64,000 nt of DNA, from contig CAMVPA010000006.1 in NCBI GenBank assembly GCA_947169245.1, positions 27,440-91,439 on the forward strand, given 5' to 3'. Each line of letters starts with the position of its first letter. The first letter of the stretch is position 1. The notes beneath the pieces were generated by a model, which ran no database searches, was not told the origin of the DNA, and worked only from the letters and a program-made list of their open reading frames with translations. The stretch is from an uncultured Prevotellaceae bacterium (GTDB taxonomy: Bacteria > Bacteroidota > Bacteroidia > Bacteroidales > Bacteroidaceae). A program made the position numbers and the translations under genes. This document shows, in pieces, positions 43,502 through 51,666 of the stretch.

Positions 43502-45976
43502 ATGAAACAATTGCTACTTACCATCCTGACTGCAGCGGCTACCATGACAGCCACAGCACAGAACACCCCAGTAAGCCAAATGGAGAAGCTGGACCGCGGA
43601 CTGGTCGTCATACCCTCGGGCAGCAGCCGCATCCTGAGCTGGCGCCTGCTGGGCACCGACGACGAGGACAGGACAACCTTCAACATCCTCCGCGACGGCC
43701 AGGAGGTGGTCACCAACAGGTATGCCACCTACTACAAGGACAACTACACAGGCAAGAGCTACCAGGTGGTGACGCTGGTCGACGGCGTGGCTGTCGACAC
43801 CACCGAGGCAGTGGCACCCTGGAGCAAGAGCTATCTGGAGGTGAAACTCCAGCGGCCAGCGGCCGGCAAGACAAAGCCTTACACGACAACCATCGACAAG
43901 GAGACGGTCTCCTACCCCAACGGTCAGGACTACGACTACTCACCCAACGACTGCTCGGTGGGCGACGTGGACGGTGACGGACAGTATGAGATATTTGTGA
44001 AGTGGGACCCGTCGAACTCGAAGGACAACTCACAGAACGGCGTCACCGGCAACGTCTACATCGACTGTTACAAGATAGTCCCGGGCGAAATCGTAAATGG
44101 TCAATTGTCAAATAGTCAATTGCTCTGGCGTGTTGACTTAGGCAAGAACATCCGTGCCGGCGCCCACTACACGCAGTTCCAAGTCTACGACTACGACGGC
44201 GACGGCCGCGCCGAGCTGATGTGCAAGACGGCACCGGGCTCCATCGACGGACAGGGCAACTATGTAAACCAGGCCGCCACCGATGCCAAGATCAAAGCAG
44301 CCTCGAACACCAAGGACTGGGTGAGCGAAGGTGCTGGCCGCATCAACGGCGGACAGGAGTACCTGACGGTGTTCAACGGCGAGACGGGTGCCGCCATCCA
44401 CACCATCGCCTACTGTCCCAACCGCAACGGCAAGAATGAGCTGAGCGATGCCGCCGGCACCTACAACTGGGGCGAGCCCAACGGCAAGAGCGACAACGGC
44501 AGCTACGGCAACCGTGGCGAGCGCTACCTCGCCGCCACGGCCTTCCTCGACGGCCCCGACGCACGCCCCAGCGGCATCTTCTGTCGCGGCTACTACAGCT
44601 ACGCCTACGTATGGGCTGTCGATTTCGACGGCCAGCAGCTGCATCCGCGCTGGCTCCACGCCTCGACGTCATCGTCAGCTTACAGCGTGACGACCTGGAA
44701 TGCCAACGGCAATGTCGTCACCAAAAACTACAGCGGCTGCAAGGCCACCAACGGCAGCGGCAGCGGTACGATGATGTTCAATGGCAACCATAACCTGAGC
44801 CTCGCCGATGTTGACGGCGACGGCTGCGACGAAATCATCTGGGGAGCCGCCGGCTGCGACAACGACGGCCGCCTGCTCTACGGCACGGGCTTCGGCCACG
44901 GCGACGCCATCCACTTAGGCGACCTCATCCCCGACCGGCCGGGACTGGAGCTCTTCGACGTACACGAGGAGAAAGGTACCTACGCCTGGGACATCCATGA
45001 TGCCGCTACAGGCGAGATCATCTGGAAGGGTGGACAGAGCGGACAGGACAACGGACGCGGCTGCGCCGCCGACATTGTGGCCGGCAGCCGTGGTTATGAG
45101 TTCTGGTCTTCGTACGGCGGCTTCGACAGCGCCTCACGCAACCAGAACCCCTTCAACGCCGTGACGGGCAAGGAGGCCGGCACGAAGAAACCGTCGATGA
45201 ACTTCCGTGTCTACTGGGACGGCGACCTGCAGGACGAACTGCTCGACGGCACCACCATCTCGAAATACGGCGGTTCGACACTCGGCGTCAACGGCACGGC
45301 CATCGGCAGCCTCGGCTCGCCGGCCTCGTGCAACGGCACCAAGGCTACGCCCTGTCTGTCGGCCGACATCTTCGGCGACTGGCGCGAGGAGGTGATACTC
45401 TGGAGCACCACCGACAAGGCCACCCTGAACATCTACTCGACGACGACCAGCACCAGCTACCGCATGCCGACGCTCATGCACGACCACACCTACCGCATGG
45501 CCGTCTGCTGGCAGAACACGGCCTACAACCAGCCGCCGCACCTGGGCTACTACCTGCCCGACGCCATGCTGCCGCGACTGTTAGAGAAAGAGCTGACGGT
45601 GAACGTGGGCGAGACCATAGAATACGTCTTCAAGGGGCGCTACACCAAGAATTATACGATTAAGACAAGCGAACTGCCCGAGGGAATCACCCGTCAGGTG
45701 GACTATATAAAAGGTACCGTGACCCTTATGGGCGCCATCGCCACAGCCGGCGACTACCAGCTCTCCGTAACGCTGACAGGAATGAGCGGTGAGAAAACCA
45801 CCGACACATTCACCATCCACGCCGTCAACACGACGGGCATCGAGGAGATGGCGGTGACAGCGACGCAGCACGACCAGCAGGTGTACGACCTGCAGGGCCG
45901 ACAGTTAGGCGGCTTGAGACACGGGCTGAACATCGTCCGCGAGGGCGGCAGAACCCGAAAAATCCTTTCGAGATAA
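43502..45976 (+). CDS. Rhamnogalacturonan lyase (PL11), 824 aa
   Basis: The ATG at 43502 gives a signal peptide (MKQLLLTILTAAATMTATAQ) and lies after the promoter, so the in-frame ATG at 43400 is rejected. The PL11 core begins MEKLDRGLVVIPSGSSRILS and continues with Ca-binding DVDGDGQYEIFVKW, DYDGDGRAELMCKT, DVDGDGCDEIIWGA and IFGDWREEVILW. It ends with a beta-domain and a short sorting-like tail (VYDLQGRQLGGLRHGLNIVR). The protein should be secreted and cleave rhamnogalacturonan I endolytically. It has higher GC content than the neighbouring fimbrial genes. It shares the PL11 fold with the divergent 1515-aa gene but lacks its repeat region. Confidence 0.9.
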   Translation: MKQLLLTILTAAATMTATAQNTPVSQMEKLDRGLVVIPSGSSRILSWRLLGTDDEDRTTFNILRDGQEVVTNRYATYYKDNYTGKSYQVVTLVDGVAVDTTEAVAPWSKSYLEVKLQRPAAGKTKPYTTTIDKETVSYPNGQDYDYSPNDCSVGDVDGDGQYEIFVKWDPSNSKDNSQNGVTGNVYIDCYKIVPGEIVNGQLSNSQLLWRVDLGKNIRAGAHYTQFQVYDYDGDGRAELMCKTAPGSIDGQGNYVNQAATDAKIKAASNTKDWVSEGAGRINGGQEYLTVFNGETGAAIHTIAYCPNRNGKNELSDAAGTYNWGEPNGKSDNGSYGNRGERYLAATAFLDGPDARPSGIFCRGYYSYAYVWAVDFDGQQLHPRWLHASTSSSAYSVTTWNANGNVVTKNYSGCKATNGSGSGTMMFNGNHNLSLADVDGDGCDEIIWGAAGCDNDGRLLYGTGFGHGDAIHLGDLIPDRPGLELFDVHEEKGTYAWDIHDAATGEIIWKGGQSGQDNGRGCAADIVAGSRGYEFWSSYGGFDSASRNQNPFNAVTGKEAGTKKPSMNFRVYWDGDLQDELLDGTTISKYGGSTLGVNGTAIGSLGSPASCNGTKATPCLSADIFGDWREEVILWSTTDKATLNIYSTTTSTSYRMPTLMHDHTYRMAVCWQNTAYNQPPHLGYYLPDAMLPRLLEKELTVNVGETIEYVFKGRYTKNYTIKTSELPEGITRQVDYIKGTVTLMGAIATAGDYQLSVTLTGMSGEKTTDTFTIHAVNTTGIEEMAVTATQHDQQVYDLQGRQLGGLRHGLNIVREGGRTRKILSR

Positions 45977-46022
45977 CGACATTTCGAAATAACGAGATTT
46001 CGACATGCCGAGATTTCAACGC
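45970..46022. repeat. CGAAATAACGACATTTCG-type repeat between converging genes
   Basis: CGAGATAACGACATTTCGAA and AATAACGAGATTTCGACATG are short degenerate repeats filling the whole space between the stops of the PL11 gene and the MG2 gene. A similar cluster is at 51611-51664. Confidence 0.6.
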
Positions 46023-46023
46023 T

Positions 46024-48918
46024 CTACTTCGAGAACAACAGGCGGCCGTCGGGGGTGACTCCGGCGGCGCTTATTTTAATGCGCGTCTCCTTGCCGTTGT
46101 TATAGAAAGTGGTGATGAAACGGCCGTTCTCGTCGGTACGGGCGTTGGGGTTCCAGTAGAGCGTACGACGGTAGTCCTCGGGACGTTCGCCGACAGGACG
46201 GCGGCTGTAGTCGGGCTGGTAGAAGTCGGCAGCCTCGTTCATGCCGTGGAAGTAGATGTGGCGGTCGCGGAAGACCACCTGCTTGCCGCCGTCGGCAATG
46301 GGTACCATGTCGACCGTCATATCGGCGATATACTTACCCTCGACAATCGTGGAGTCCTCCTTACGCGGTTCGTAGTCGCTATAGATGCGCACGTCCTGCA
46401 GACGAGCCAGCAGCAGGTTGTCATAAAGGGCCTGTGGCGAGCGTTTCCTGTCGAACTCCTTTATCTCTGCGGCTATATCTGCCGACGCATTCGTCATACT
46501 GCCCGTATTGTCGTAGTTACGCCAGTAGACCTGGCCGTCCATGCGTCCGTCGATATTGATCTTCGTGTGACGTCCCATATTGCCATAGAGGAAGATGGCC
46601 ACCTGCTGCGGGAACATGCGCATGTCATACCTGCCATACGACAGGCCGTAGTCCGTCAAGTCGTTATACAGGTCGTAGGCATCGCGCACGAAGGCGGGCT
46701 TCGTCCAGTCGGTGGCGCGACGACCGCGGCGACGGCCCTTCACGTCGACGTTGCGCAGCTGGTGGACGTCGTTCTCCATTGACAGCAACGACAGCGTATC
46801 GACCTCTTCCATCGACGGGTCCCAGTCGGGGGCATGGTTCTGGTAGAAGTTATATTCCTCGGTGAAGACGGGATAATGCATGTCACGCTTCACGTAGTAA
46901 TCGGCGAAGGCCTCCTCGCGGAACACCTCCTTGTCGCCGCGTGCCGTCATGGCCTTGCGCAGGGAGTCTTTCTCTTTGTAGGCCTTGAGGTTCAGATAGG
47001 TGGTGCCATAGAACGGCGGTATCTCAAAGACGAAGCGTCCGCCGTCGTGGGTCTTCTGGACTGCCGCCACCATGCCGTCCTCGGTGTAGACCTCGGCCTC
47101 GACCATCACCTCACGGCGCATGCCGCGGTGGTTGATGCCGATGACTGACCCTACATCCTCGGTCAGCGAACCTATGTCGGTGATGTCCGTCGTCCCACTG
47201 TCGGAGCCGTAGTCTTCCGACGTCTCCGTGTCACTCTCCTCGGTCAGACCTGTATCCACCATAGACCTGCTCTTGAACGCATTTGTGCCACCTGTGAAGC
47301 GACCCGACGCCCACTCGCCAACCTCAGCAATTCCCATAGGTTCCTCGATAGGCATGTCGCCGACTGGTACAAGACTGAGCATCTTATAGACGGCGCCACT
47401 GACGGTCATCGTCGTCTCGGGCTGGAACTGGGGCACGAAGGCGGTGTCGGCCAGCTCCTTCCACTTATACTTGCGCCAGCCCTGCACCATCATCAGAATG
47501 TCGAGATTACGGCGGTGCTCCTCGTCACGGCTCTCGAAGTAGTAGGCGGGACGGGCAATGAAGCCGCGCAGTTCACTGCTCAGCAGCATCGACGTCATGA
47601 TGTTGCCGTCGTCGTAGGTCGGCTCGTCGGTGCGCGTATCGCGGACGGCCAGTGAGAAGGTGGTCTCAGGCGTCGGCAGCTGCAGACCGATGGTAATGGA
47701 GTCATAGGGGGAATAGGTGGTGGTAGCCTTAAGGGCATTGATGCCCTCAATGGGAACAATATTGGCCCCATTAGTCCCATTAGTCCCATTAGCCCCATTA
47801 GTCCCATCAACGAAGAACAGTCTGTCGGCCAGTATCTGGCCCTCGCTGTCGAAAAGTGTTACGTCGTTGACACCTGCGGGCAGGCTCTCGAAGGGCAGGG
47901 TGATAGTGAGTGGTGAGTAGGGAGTGGTGAGAGAGGAAAGGGGAACCTCTTCGAAATGCTTCAAGGCACCACGACAGAGCACGGAGACAGCATACTGCCG
48001 GTCCTGAGGCAGATTGCGGCCCACGATATTGAGGCGATTGCCGCTTAGGGTCATGACGGCGCCGCTCTTCTCGGCGTTCGGCAGGTTGAAGCTATAGTTC
48101 TTGCCACGCCACAGGAAACGGGCTTCCAAACGGTGGCTTCCAGGGGTCACGTCAAACTGGCCGCGCCCCATATAAACCGTGCTGATATCGGCAACCTTAC
48201 TGTTGCCGTCCCACACTTCGCCACGGATATTGACCACCTCACCGTTCTGGTCGACAGCCTCGAAGGCCACACGGCTCTGCAGGCCCTCGACCATCGTGCC
48301 GCCTTCTGGATAGAAGGTGACAAACAGCTCTTCCTTCTTAGGCTTCGGCAGGCGGGTCTTCGGACGCTGGTAGATGCGGCGCAGGTCGTAATCGCCGGGA
48401 GCGTCAGGCTTGCTGTAGACAGGCAGCACACGCGAGTAGAGCCCATCCCACAGACGGTAGTAGTCCTCAGCCATCTTACGGTTGTAGAAGGCCCAGCTGT
48501 CGTCTCGGCTGAAGCGGTGCTCGCGCTGGTTGAAGTTGAGGTTCCAGCGCGTGTAGGCACGCAGCTCGTAGTAGCCGGAGTAGAGGGAGTCACGCAGTGC
48601 AAACTGTCCGCAAGTATAGCCGTCGGGCGACACGATGATGTTCTGTCTTTCCACAAGCAGTCCGTCGGGCGACAGCAGCTCGACATAGAGGATGCGGCTC
48701 ATGTCGGTGGGCTTCAGGTTGTCGGCACGTACGACATAGGCTTTGTACCAGAGGGTGTCGCCAATAAAATAACACGTATTGTCGGTATGGATATAGACCT
48801 TCTCCTGCACTTGTGTGACGGACGACTGCTCCAGGGCTTGGCGAAGATCTACGAGGGAGCCGGCACTGCCTATGACAGTGGCCAGAAGGAATATCAGCGA
48901 AAAGAGGGTACGGTTCAT
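46024..48918 (-). CDS. MG2-domain surface protein with plug-like region, 964 aa
   Basis: The ATG at 48918 gives MNRTLFSLIFLLATVIGSAG, a signal peptide; a longer frame upstream runs into the dnaA terminator hairpin and is rejected. Residues about 35-130 (VYIHTDNTCYFIGDTLWYKA) form the macroglobulin-type MG2 domain of Bacteroidetes surface proteins. A beta-rich region follows, then a TonB plug-like stretch in the last 250 residues (NMGRHTKINIDGRMDGQVYW). A run of NGTNGTNGAN-type repeats near residue 370-385 is encoded by the 9-nt repeat at 47764-47808. The function is unknown; it could be a periplasmic or outer-membrane partner of TonB systems. It lies directly after dnaA but is separated from it by a hairpin. 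Confidence 0.75.
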   Translation of the reverse strand: MNRTLFSLIFLLATVIGSAGSLVDLRQALEQSSVTQVQEKVYIHTDNTCYFIGDTLWYKAYVVRADNLKPTDMSRILYVELLSPDGLLVERQNIIVSPDGYTCGQFALRDSLYSGYYELRAYTRWNLNFNQREHRFSRDDSWAFYNRKMAEDYYRLWDGLYSRVLPVYSKPDAPGDYDLRRIYQRPKTRLPKPKKEELFVTFYPEGGTMVEGLQSRVAFEAVDQNGEVVNIRGEVWDGNSKVADISTVYMGRGQFDVTPGSHRLEARFLWRGKNYSFNLPNAEKSGAVMTLSGNRLNIVGRNLPQDRQYAVSVLCRGALKHFEEVPLSSLTTPYSPLTITLPFESLPAGVNDVTLFDSEGQILADRLFFVDGTNGANGTNGTNGANIVPIEGINALKATTTYSPYDSITIGLQLPTPETTFSLAVRDTRTDEPTYDDGNIMTSMLLSSELRGFIARPAYYFESRDEEHRRNLDILMMVQGWRKYKWKELADTAFVPQFQPETTMTVSGAVYKMLSLVPVGDMPIEEPMGIAEVGEWASGRFTGGTNAFKSRSMVDTGLTEESDTETSEDYGSDSGTTDITDIGSLTEDVGSVIGINHRGMRREVMVEAEVYTEDGMVAAVQKTHDGGRFVFEIPPFYGTTYLNLKAYKEKDSLRKAMTARGDKEVFREEAFADYYVKRDMHYPVFTEEYNFYQNHAPDWDPSMEEVDTLSLLSMENDVHQLRNVDVKGRRRGRRATDWTKPAFVRDAYDLYNDLTDYGLSYGRYDMRMFPQQVAIFLYGNMGRHTKINIDGRMDGQVYWRNYDNTGSMTNASADIAAEIKEFDRKRSPQALYDNLLLARLQDVRIYSDYEPRKEDSTIVEGKYIADMTVDMVPIADGGKQVVFRDRHIYFHGMNEAADFYQPDYSRRPVGERPEDYRRTLYWNPNARTDENGRFITTFYNNGKETRIKISAAGVTPDGRLLFSK
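47764..47808. repeat. 9-nt minisatellite (AATGGGACT family) in the MG2 gene
   Basis: Five units of CCCATTAGT or CCCCATTAG on the plus strand, read on the minus strand as GTNGANGTNGTNGAN. Same family as at 51968, 57780, 58222 and 58345. Confidence 0.9.
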
Positions 48919-48965
48919 CGTTACAGTTTTTGTATATGACGAACAAAGGGCAGGAAGGTTTAATC

Positions 48966-48990
48966 TATGCTGCGATAATATCGCAGCATA
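48966..48990 (-). terminator. Hairpin after dnaA
   Basis: TATGCTGCGATA, one base, then its exact complement TATCGCAGCATA; the first arm starts 8 bases after the dnaA stop. There is no long T run, so it may be a stabilising or weak terminator. Confidence 0.6.
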
Positions 48991-48998
48991 CAGGGACA

Positions 48999-50408
48999 CT
49001 ACTTCTTCAGCTTGAAGGCATTCTCGATGCTGGTGAGCTCGTCGGAGAAGGCCTTGTCCACCTTCAGACGCTGCTCCACGGTAGAGCAACTGTGAATGAC
49101 GGTGGAATGGTCGCGGTTGCCAATGAGCTGTCCGATGCGCGAGGCGGGCATCTTCGTGTATTTCTGGGCGAAGTACATCGAAATCTGACGTACCTGAACA
49201 AGGTCGTGCTTACGGCTACGGCCGAAGACGTGCTGCGGACTGACATTGAAGTGGCTGCACACCGTCTCCAGAATATCGTCAATGGTGAGTGGCTTGTTGT
49301 CGACCTTCACGGCACGCTTGATGACACGCTCGGCCAACCTCATGTCGACAGCAGAGTTATAGACAATCGAGTAGGCCAGCAACTGGTTCACCACACCCTC
49401 GAGGTCGCGGACGCTGCCGTTGGCGGTTTCGGCGATGAAATCAATGACGTTGGCGGGAATCTTCAGACCGTCGCGGCGGCACTTGGCGTTGAGAATGTCG
49501 ATACAGAGCTTCGGATTGGGCTTCTCCAACTCGGCAATGAGTCCGCAGGAGAAACGGGTCAGCAGACGGTCTTTCACGCCCTCGAGGTCGACAGGCGGCC
49601 GGTCGGAGGCCAGAATAATCTGCTTGCCAATACGGAACAGGTGATCGAAGATGAAGAAGAACGTGTCGAGGGTCTTCGGCGACGTGGCCCACTCCTGGAT
49701 GTCATCGACGATAAGCACATCAATGCTCTGGTAGAAGTTGATGAAGTCGTTGGTCGTGTTATGACGCACGGCATCGGTGAACTGCACCTGGAAGAGTCGG
49801 GCACTCACGTACAACACGCGCTTGTGCGGGTACATTTCCTTACACTTCAGGCCAATGGCGTTGATGAGGTGGGTCTTTCCACAACCCGACGGTCCGTAGA
49901 GGAAGAAGGGATTGAATGTCGACTTGCCCGGATGCTCGGCTATGGAGAGGCCGACGGTACGGGGCAGCTTGTTGGAGTCGCCCTCAATAAACGAGTTGAA
50001 CGACTTATGCACATCGAGCTGCGGGTCGAGGTCGCTGGGAGCAGCATCAAGCATCGTCGGAGCCTTATTGCCACGAGTCGTGGGCTGCAGCGTATTAATG
50101 AACGTAGGGCCATCACTACCCAACTGCGTTGTCAGGTTATGCTCCTTGTCGGTGACGACACGGTAGCGCAGGCAGATGTTGGCCTTGAAGCTGTTGGTCA
50201 GGGCCCAGTACATCAGGCGCACATAGTGTTGCTCCAGATACTCACAGAAGTAAGCACTCGGCACCTGCACGAGGAGAGTGGCATCGGCCTCCGAGAACGA
50301 CTCGAAGACGATGGGCTCGAACCACGTTTTGTATTGCTGCTCCGAAACGTTCTGCCTGATGAGTTGAAGACAGTAATCCCAGAGCGCCTGATGTTGTTTG
50401 CTTACCAT
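48999..50408 (-). CDS. dnaA: Chromosomal replication initiator protein DnaA
   Basis: The ATG at 50408 starts MVSKQHQALWDYCLQLIRQN, the usual DnaA N-terminus; an earlier TTG start is unlikely. Domain I (about 1-75) contains TWFEPI. The AAA+ domain (about 120-330) has Walker A GPSGCGKTHLINA and Walker B VLIVDDIQEW. The C-terminal domain IV ends with the DNA-binding signature GNRDHSTVIHS. DnaA binds 9-mer boxes at oriC and opens the duplex with ATP. At 469 aa it is a normal length. The region upstream, 50409-50685, has a weak GAACTTTG -7 box but no visible cluster of TTATNCACA boxes, so no origin is called. Confidence 0.97.
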   Translation of the reverse strand: MVSKQHQALWDYCLQLIRQNVSEQQYKTWFEPIVFESFSEADATLLVQVPSAYFCEYLEQHYVRLMYWALTNSFKANICLRYRVVTDKEHNLTTQLGSDGPTFINTLQPTTRGNKAPTMLDAAPSDLDPQLDVHKSFNSFIEGDSNKLPRTVGLSIAEHPGKSTFNPFFLYGPSGCGKTHLINAIGLKCKEMYPHKRVLYVSARLFQVQFTDAVRHNTTNDFINFYQSIDVLIVDDIQEWATSPKTLDTFFFIFDHLFRIGKQIILASDRPPVDLEGVKDRLLTRFSCGLIAELEKPNPKLCIDILNAKCRRDGLKIPANVIDFIAETANGSVRDLEGVVNQLLAYSIVYNSAVDMRLAERVIKRAVKVDNKPLTIDDILETVCSHFNVSPQHVFGRSRKHDLVQVRQISMYFAQKYTKMPASRIGQLIGNRDHSTVIHSCSTVEQRLKVDKAFSDELTSIENAFKLKK

Positions 50409-50460
50409 ATGAGTTAACAATCGCTTAGGTTACAAGTTATGACTTCCTAATTTGCGAGTG

Positions 50461-50468
50461 CAAAGTTC
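50461..50468 (-). promoter_or_regulatory. Possible -7 box (GAACTTTG) of dnaA
   Basis: Minus-strand GAACTTTG differs from TAnnTTTG by the first base; an ATTGAAAAAAAA tract lies upstream. It would give a leader of about 45 bases. Confidence 0.35.
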
Positions 50469-50685
50469 GCACTTTTTTTTCAATCCTGCAAATCCAAGGA
50501 AATTGAACAGCAAGATGGTTTCGCACGTAACTGACTATCTGACGGGCTTTTAGAATGTTTCACGAAAAAGCATACTCCTACCGCCGCTTGCAAAATCCGA
50601 AACACCTGACTATCAGTCGCTTGTACCAACATTCGCACGTCTCTTTTGCAGGAAATACGCGCGCTTCTATTTAGACAAAATAAAA

Positions 50686-51585
50686 TTACTTATCTTTTTT
50701 GCCAAACAGTGAGAAGTGCACATAACGCTTCGGATGCCCCTTCAGATCGATGATGAGTGAGTCGGCATGGCTCATGGTCGACGACAGATGATGGTACAGC
50801 TGCTGATCACGCATGAGGAGTCCCAGCGTACCGTCGTTACTGTTCAGTTTGGCGGTCAGCTGCTCGACATTATAAAGAGTGGTATTGACGCTGGCCATGG
50901 TGGCAGCTATGTCGAGGTCGCTCAGGTTCTTCGTCAACGTTCCCGTATTAGCCAGCACACCATCAGCCTTCTGCATCAAGTTGGGCACCTGATGGTTCAG
51001 ACTGGACGTCAGCTGATGCAACTCGGCGGTGGTAGTGGTCAGTCCTGCCGTAATCTGCTCTACGTTGTGGAGCGAATGGCTGATTGTGGGATCGGCGAGC
51101 AGCGCATTGACGCTGGCCAGAATGGAGTCGAGCTTAGGCAGCATGCCCTCTATCTGGGGAATCATCTCTGCGGCCTTGCCCAAGGCGCCTAACTCCAGAC
51201 CGCCATTGATGGTGTCGCCGGGAGCCAGCCGGGCCGACGTGGCACCAAGGCGCAACTCCAGCTTGACATTGCCGAGCAGGTCGCTGCTGATCTCTGCCGT
51301 CGTGCCCTCGGGCAACCACATATCCTTATGAATGCCTATCACTGCAATGATGTCATTAGGCTGATCATAGTCGTAGTTGATACCCTCGACAACGCCCACC
51401 TTATAGCCATTGGCATAGACTGGGCTGTTGGCCGACAGTCCACTGACATTGCCAAAGCGCACGCAGTAGCTGTTATTGGACGAGAATATGGACAGTCCCT
51501 TCAGGAACTGCATGCCGAAGAACAACACTACGATGGCTATAACGGCCACCAGACCTATCTGGACTTCTTTGGTAAAGTATTTCAT
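50686..51585 (-). CDS. MCE/MlaD family lipid-transport protein
   Basis: The ATG at 51585 gives MKYFTKEVQIGLVAVIAIVV with an N-terminal membrane anchor (about 9-28). Residues about 35-120 form the MCE domain (VRFGNVSGLSANSPVYANGY, KVGVVEGINYD, LLGNVKLELRLG). The remainder is helical with predicted coiled-coil segments (LLADPTISHSLHNVEQITAG). MlaD-type proteins form rings that move phospholipid between inner and outer membranes. The gene follows the amidase on the same strand, an arrangement I associate with Bacteroidales; the ABC partners (MlaE/F) are not next to it in this window. Confidence 0.88.
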   Translation of the reverse strand: MKYFTKEVQIGLVAVIAIVVLFFGMQFLKGLSIFSSNNSYCVRFGNVSGLSANSPVYANGYKVGVVEGINYDYDQPNDIIAVIGIHKDMWLPEGTTAEISSDLLGNVKLELRLGATSARLAPGDTINGGLELGALGKAAEMIPQIEGMLPKLDSILASVNALLADPTISHSLHNVEQITAGLTTTTAELHQLTSSLNHQVPNLMQKADGVLANTGTLTKNLSDLDIAATMASVNTTLYNVEQLTAKLNSNDGTLGLLMRDQQLYHHLSSTMSHADSLIIDLKGHPKRYVHFSLFGKKDK

Positions 51586-51610
51586 CTCTTGTTGTCTTTT
51601 TCTTTTCGTT

Positions 51611-51664
51611 ATGTCAGAATCTCGCAATGTCGGAATGTCGAAATGTCGTTATCTCGAAATCCCG
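51611..51664. repeat. CGAAATGTCGTTATC-type repeat between amidase and MCE genes
   Basis: AATCTCGCAATGTCGGAATG and TCGAAATGTCGTTATCTCGA form a run of degenerate 8-9 base units. It matches, in inverted orientation, the cluster at 45970-46022. Confidence 0.6.
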
Positions 51665-51666
51665 AC

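Noticed and set aside
48919..49089. N-terminal extension of the MG2 protein
   Set aside because: It covers the dnaA stop and hairpin; the ATG at 48918 begins a signal peptide.
50409..50685. Possible oriC next to dnaA
   Set aside because: No cluster of TTATNCACA boxes or AT-rich 13-mers was seen; the gap is ordinary intergenic DNA.
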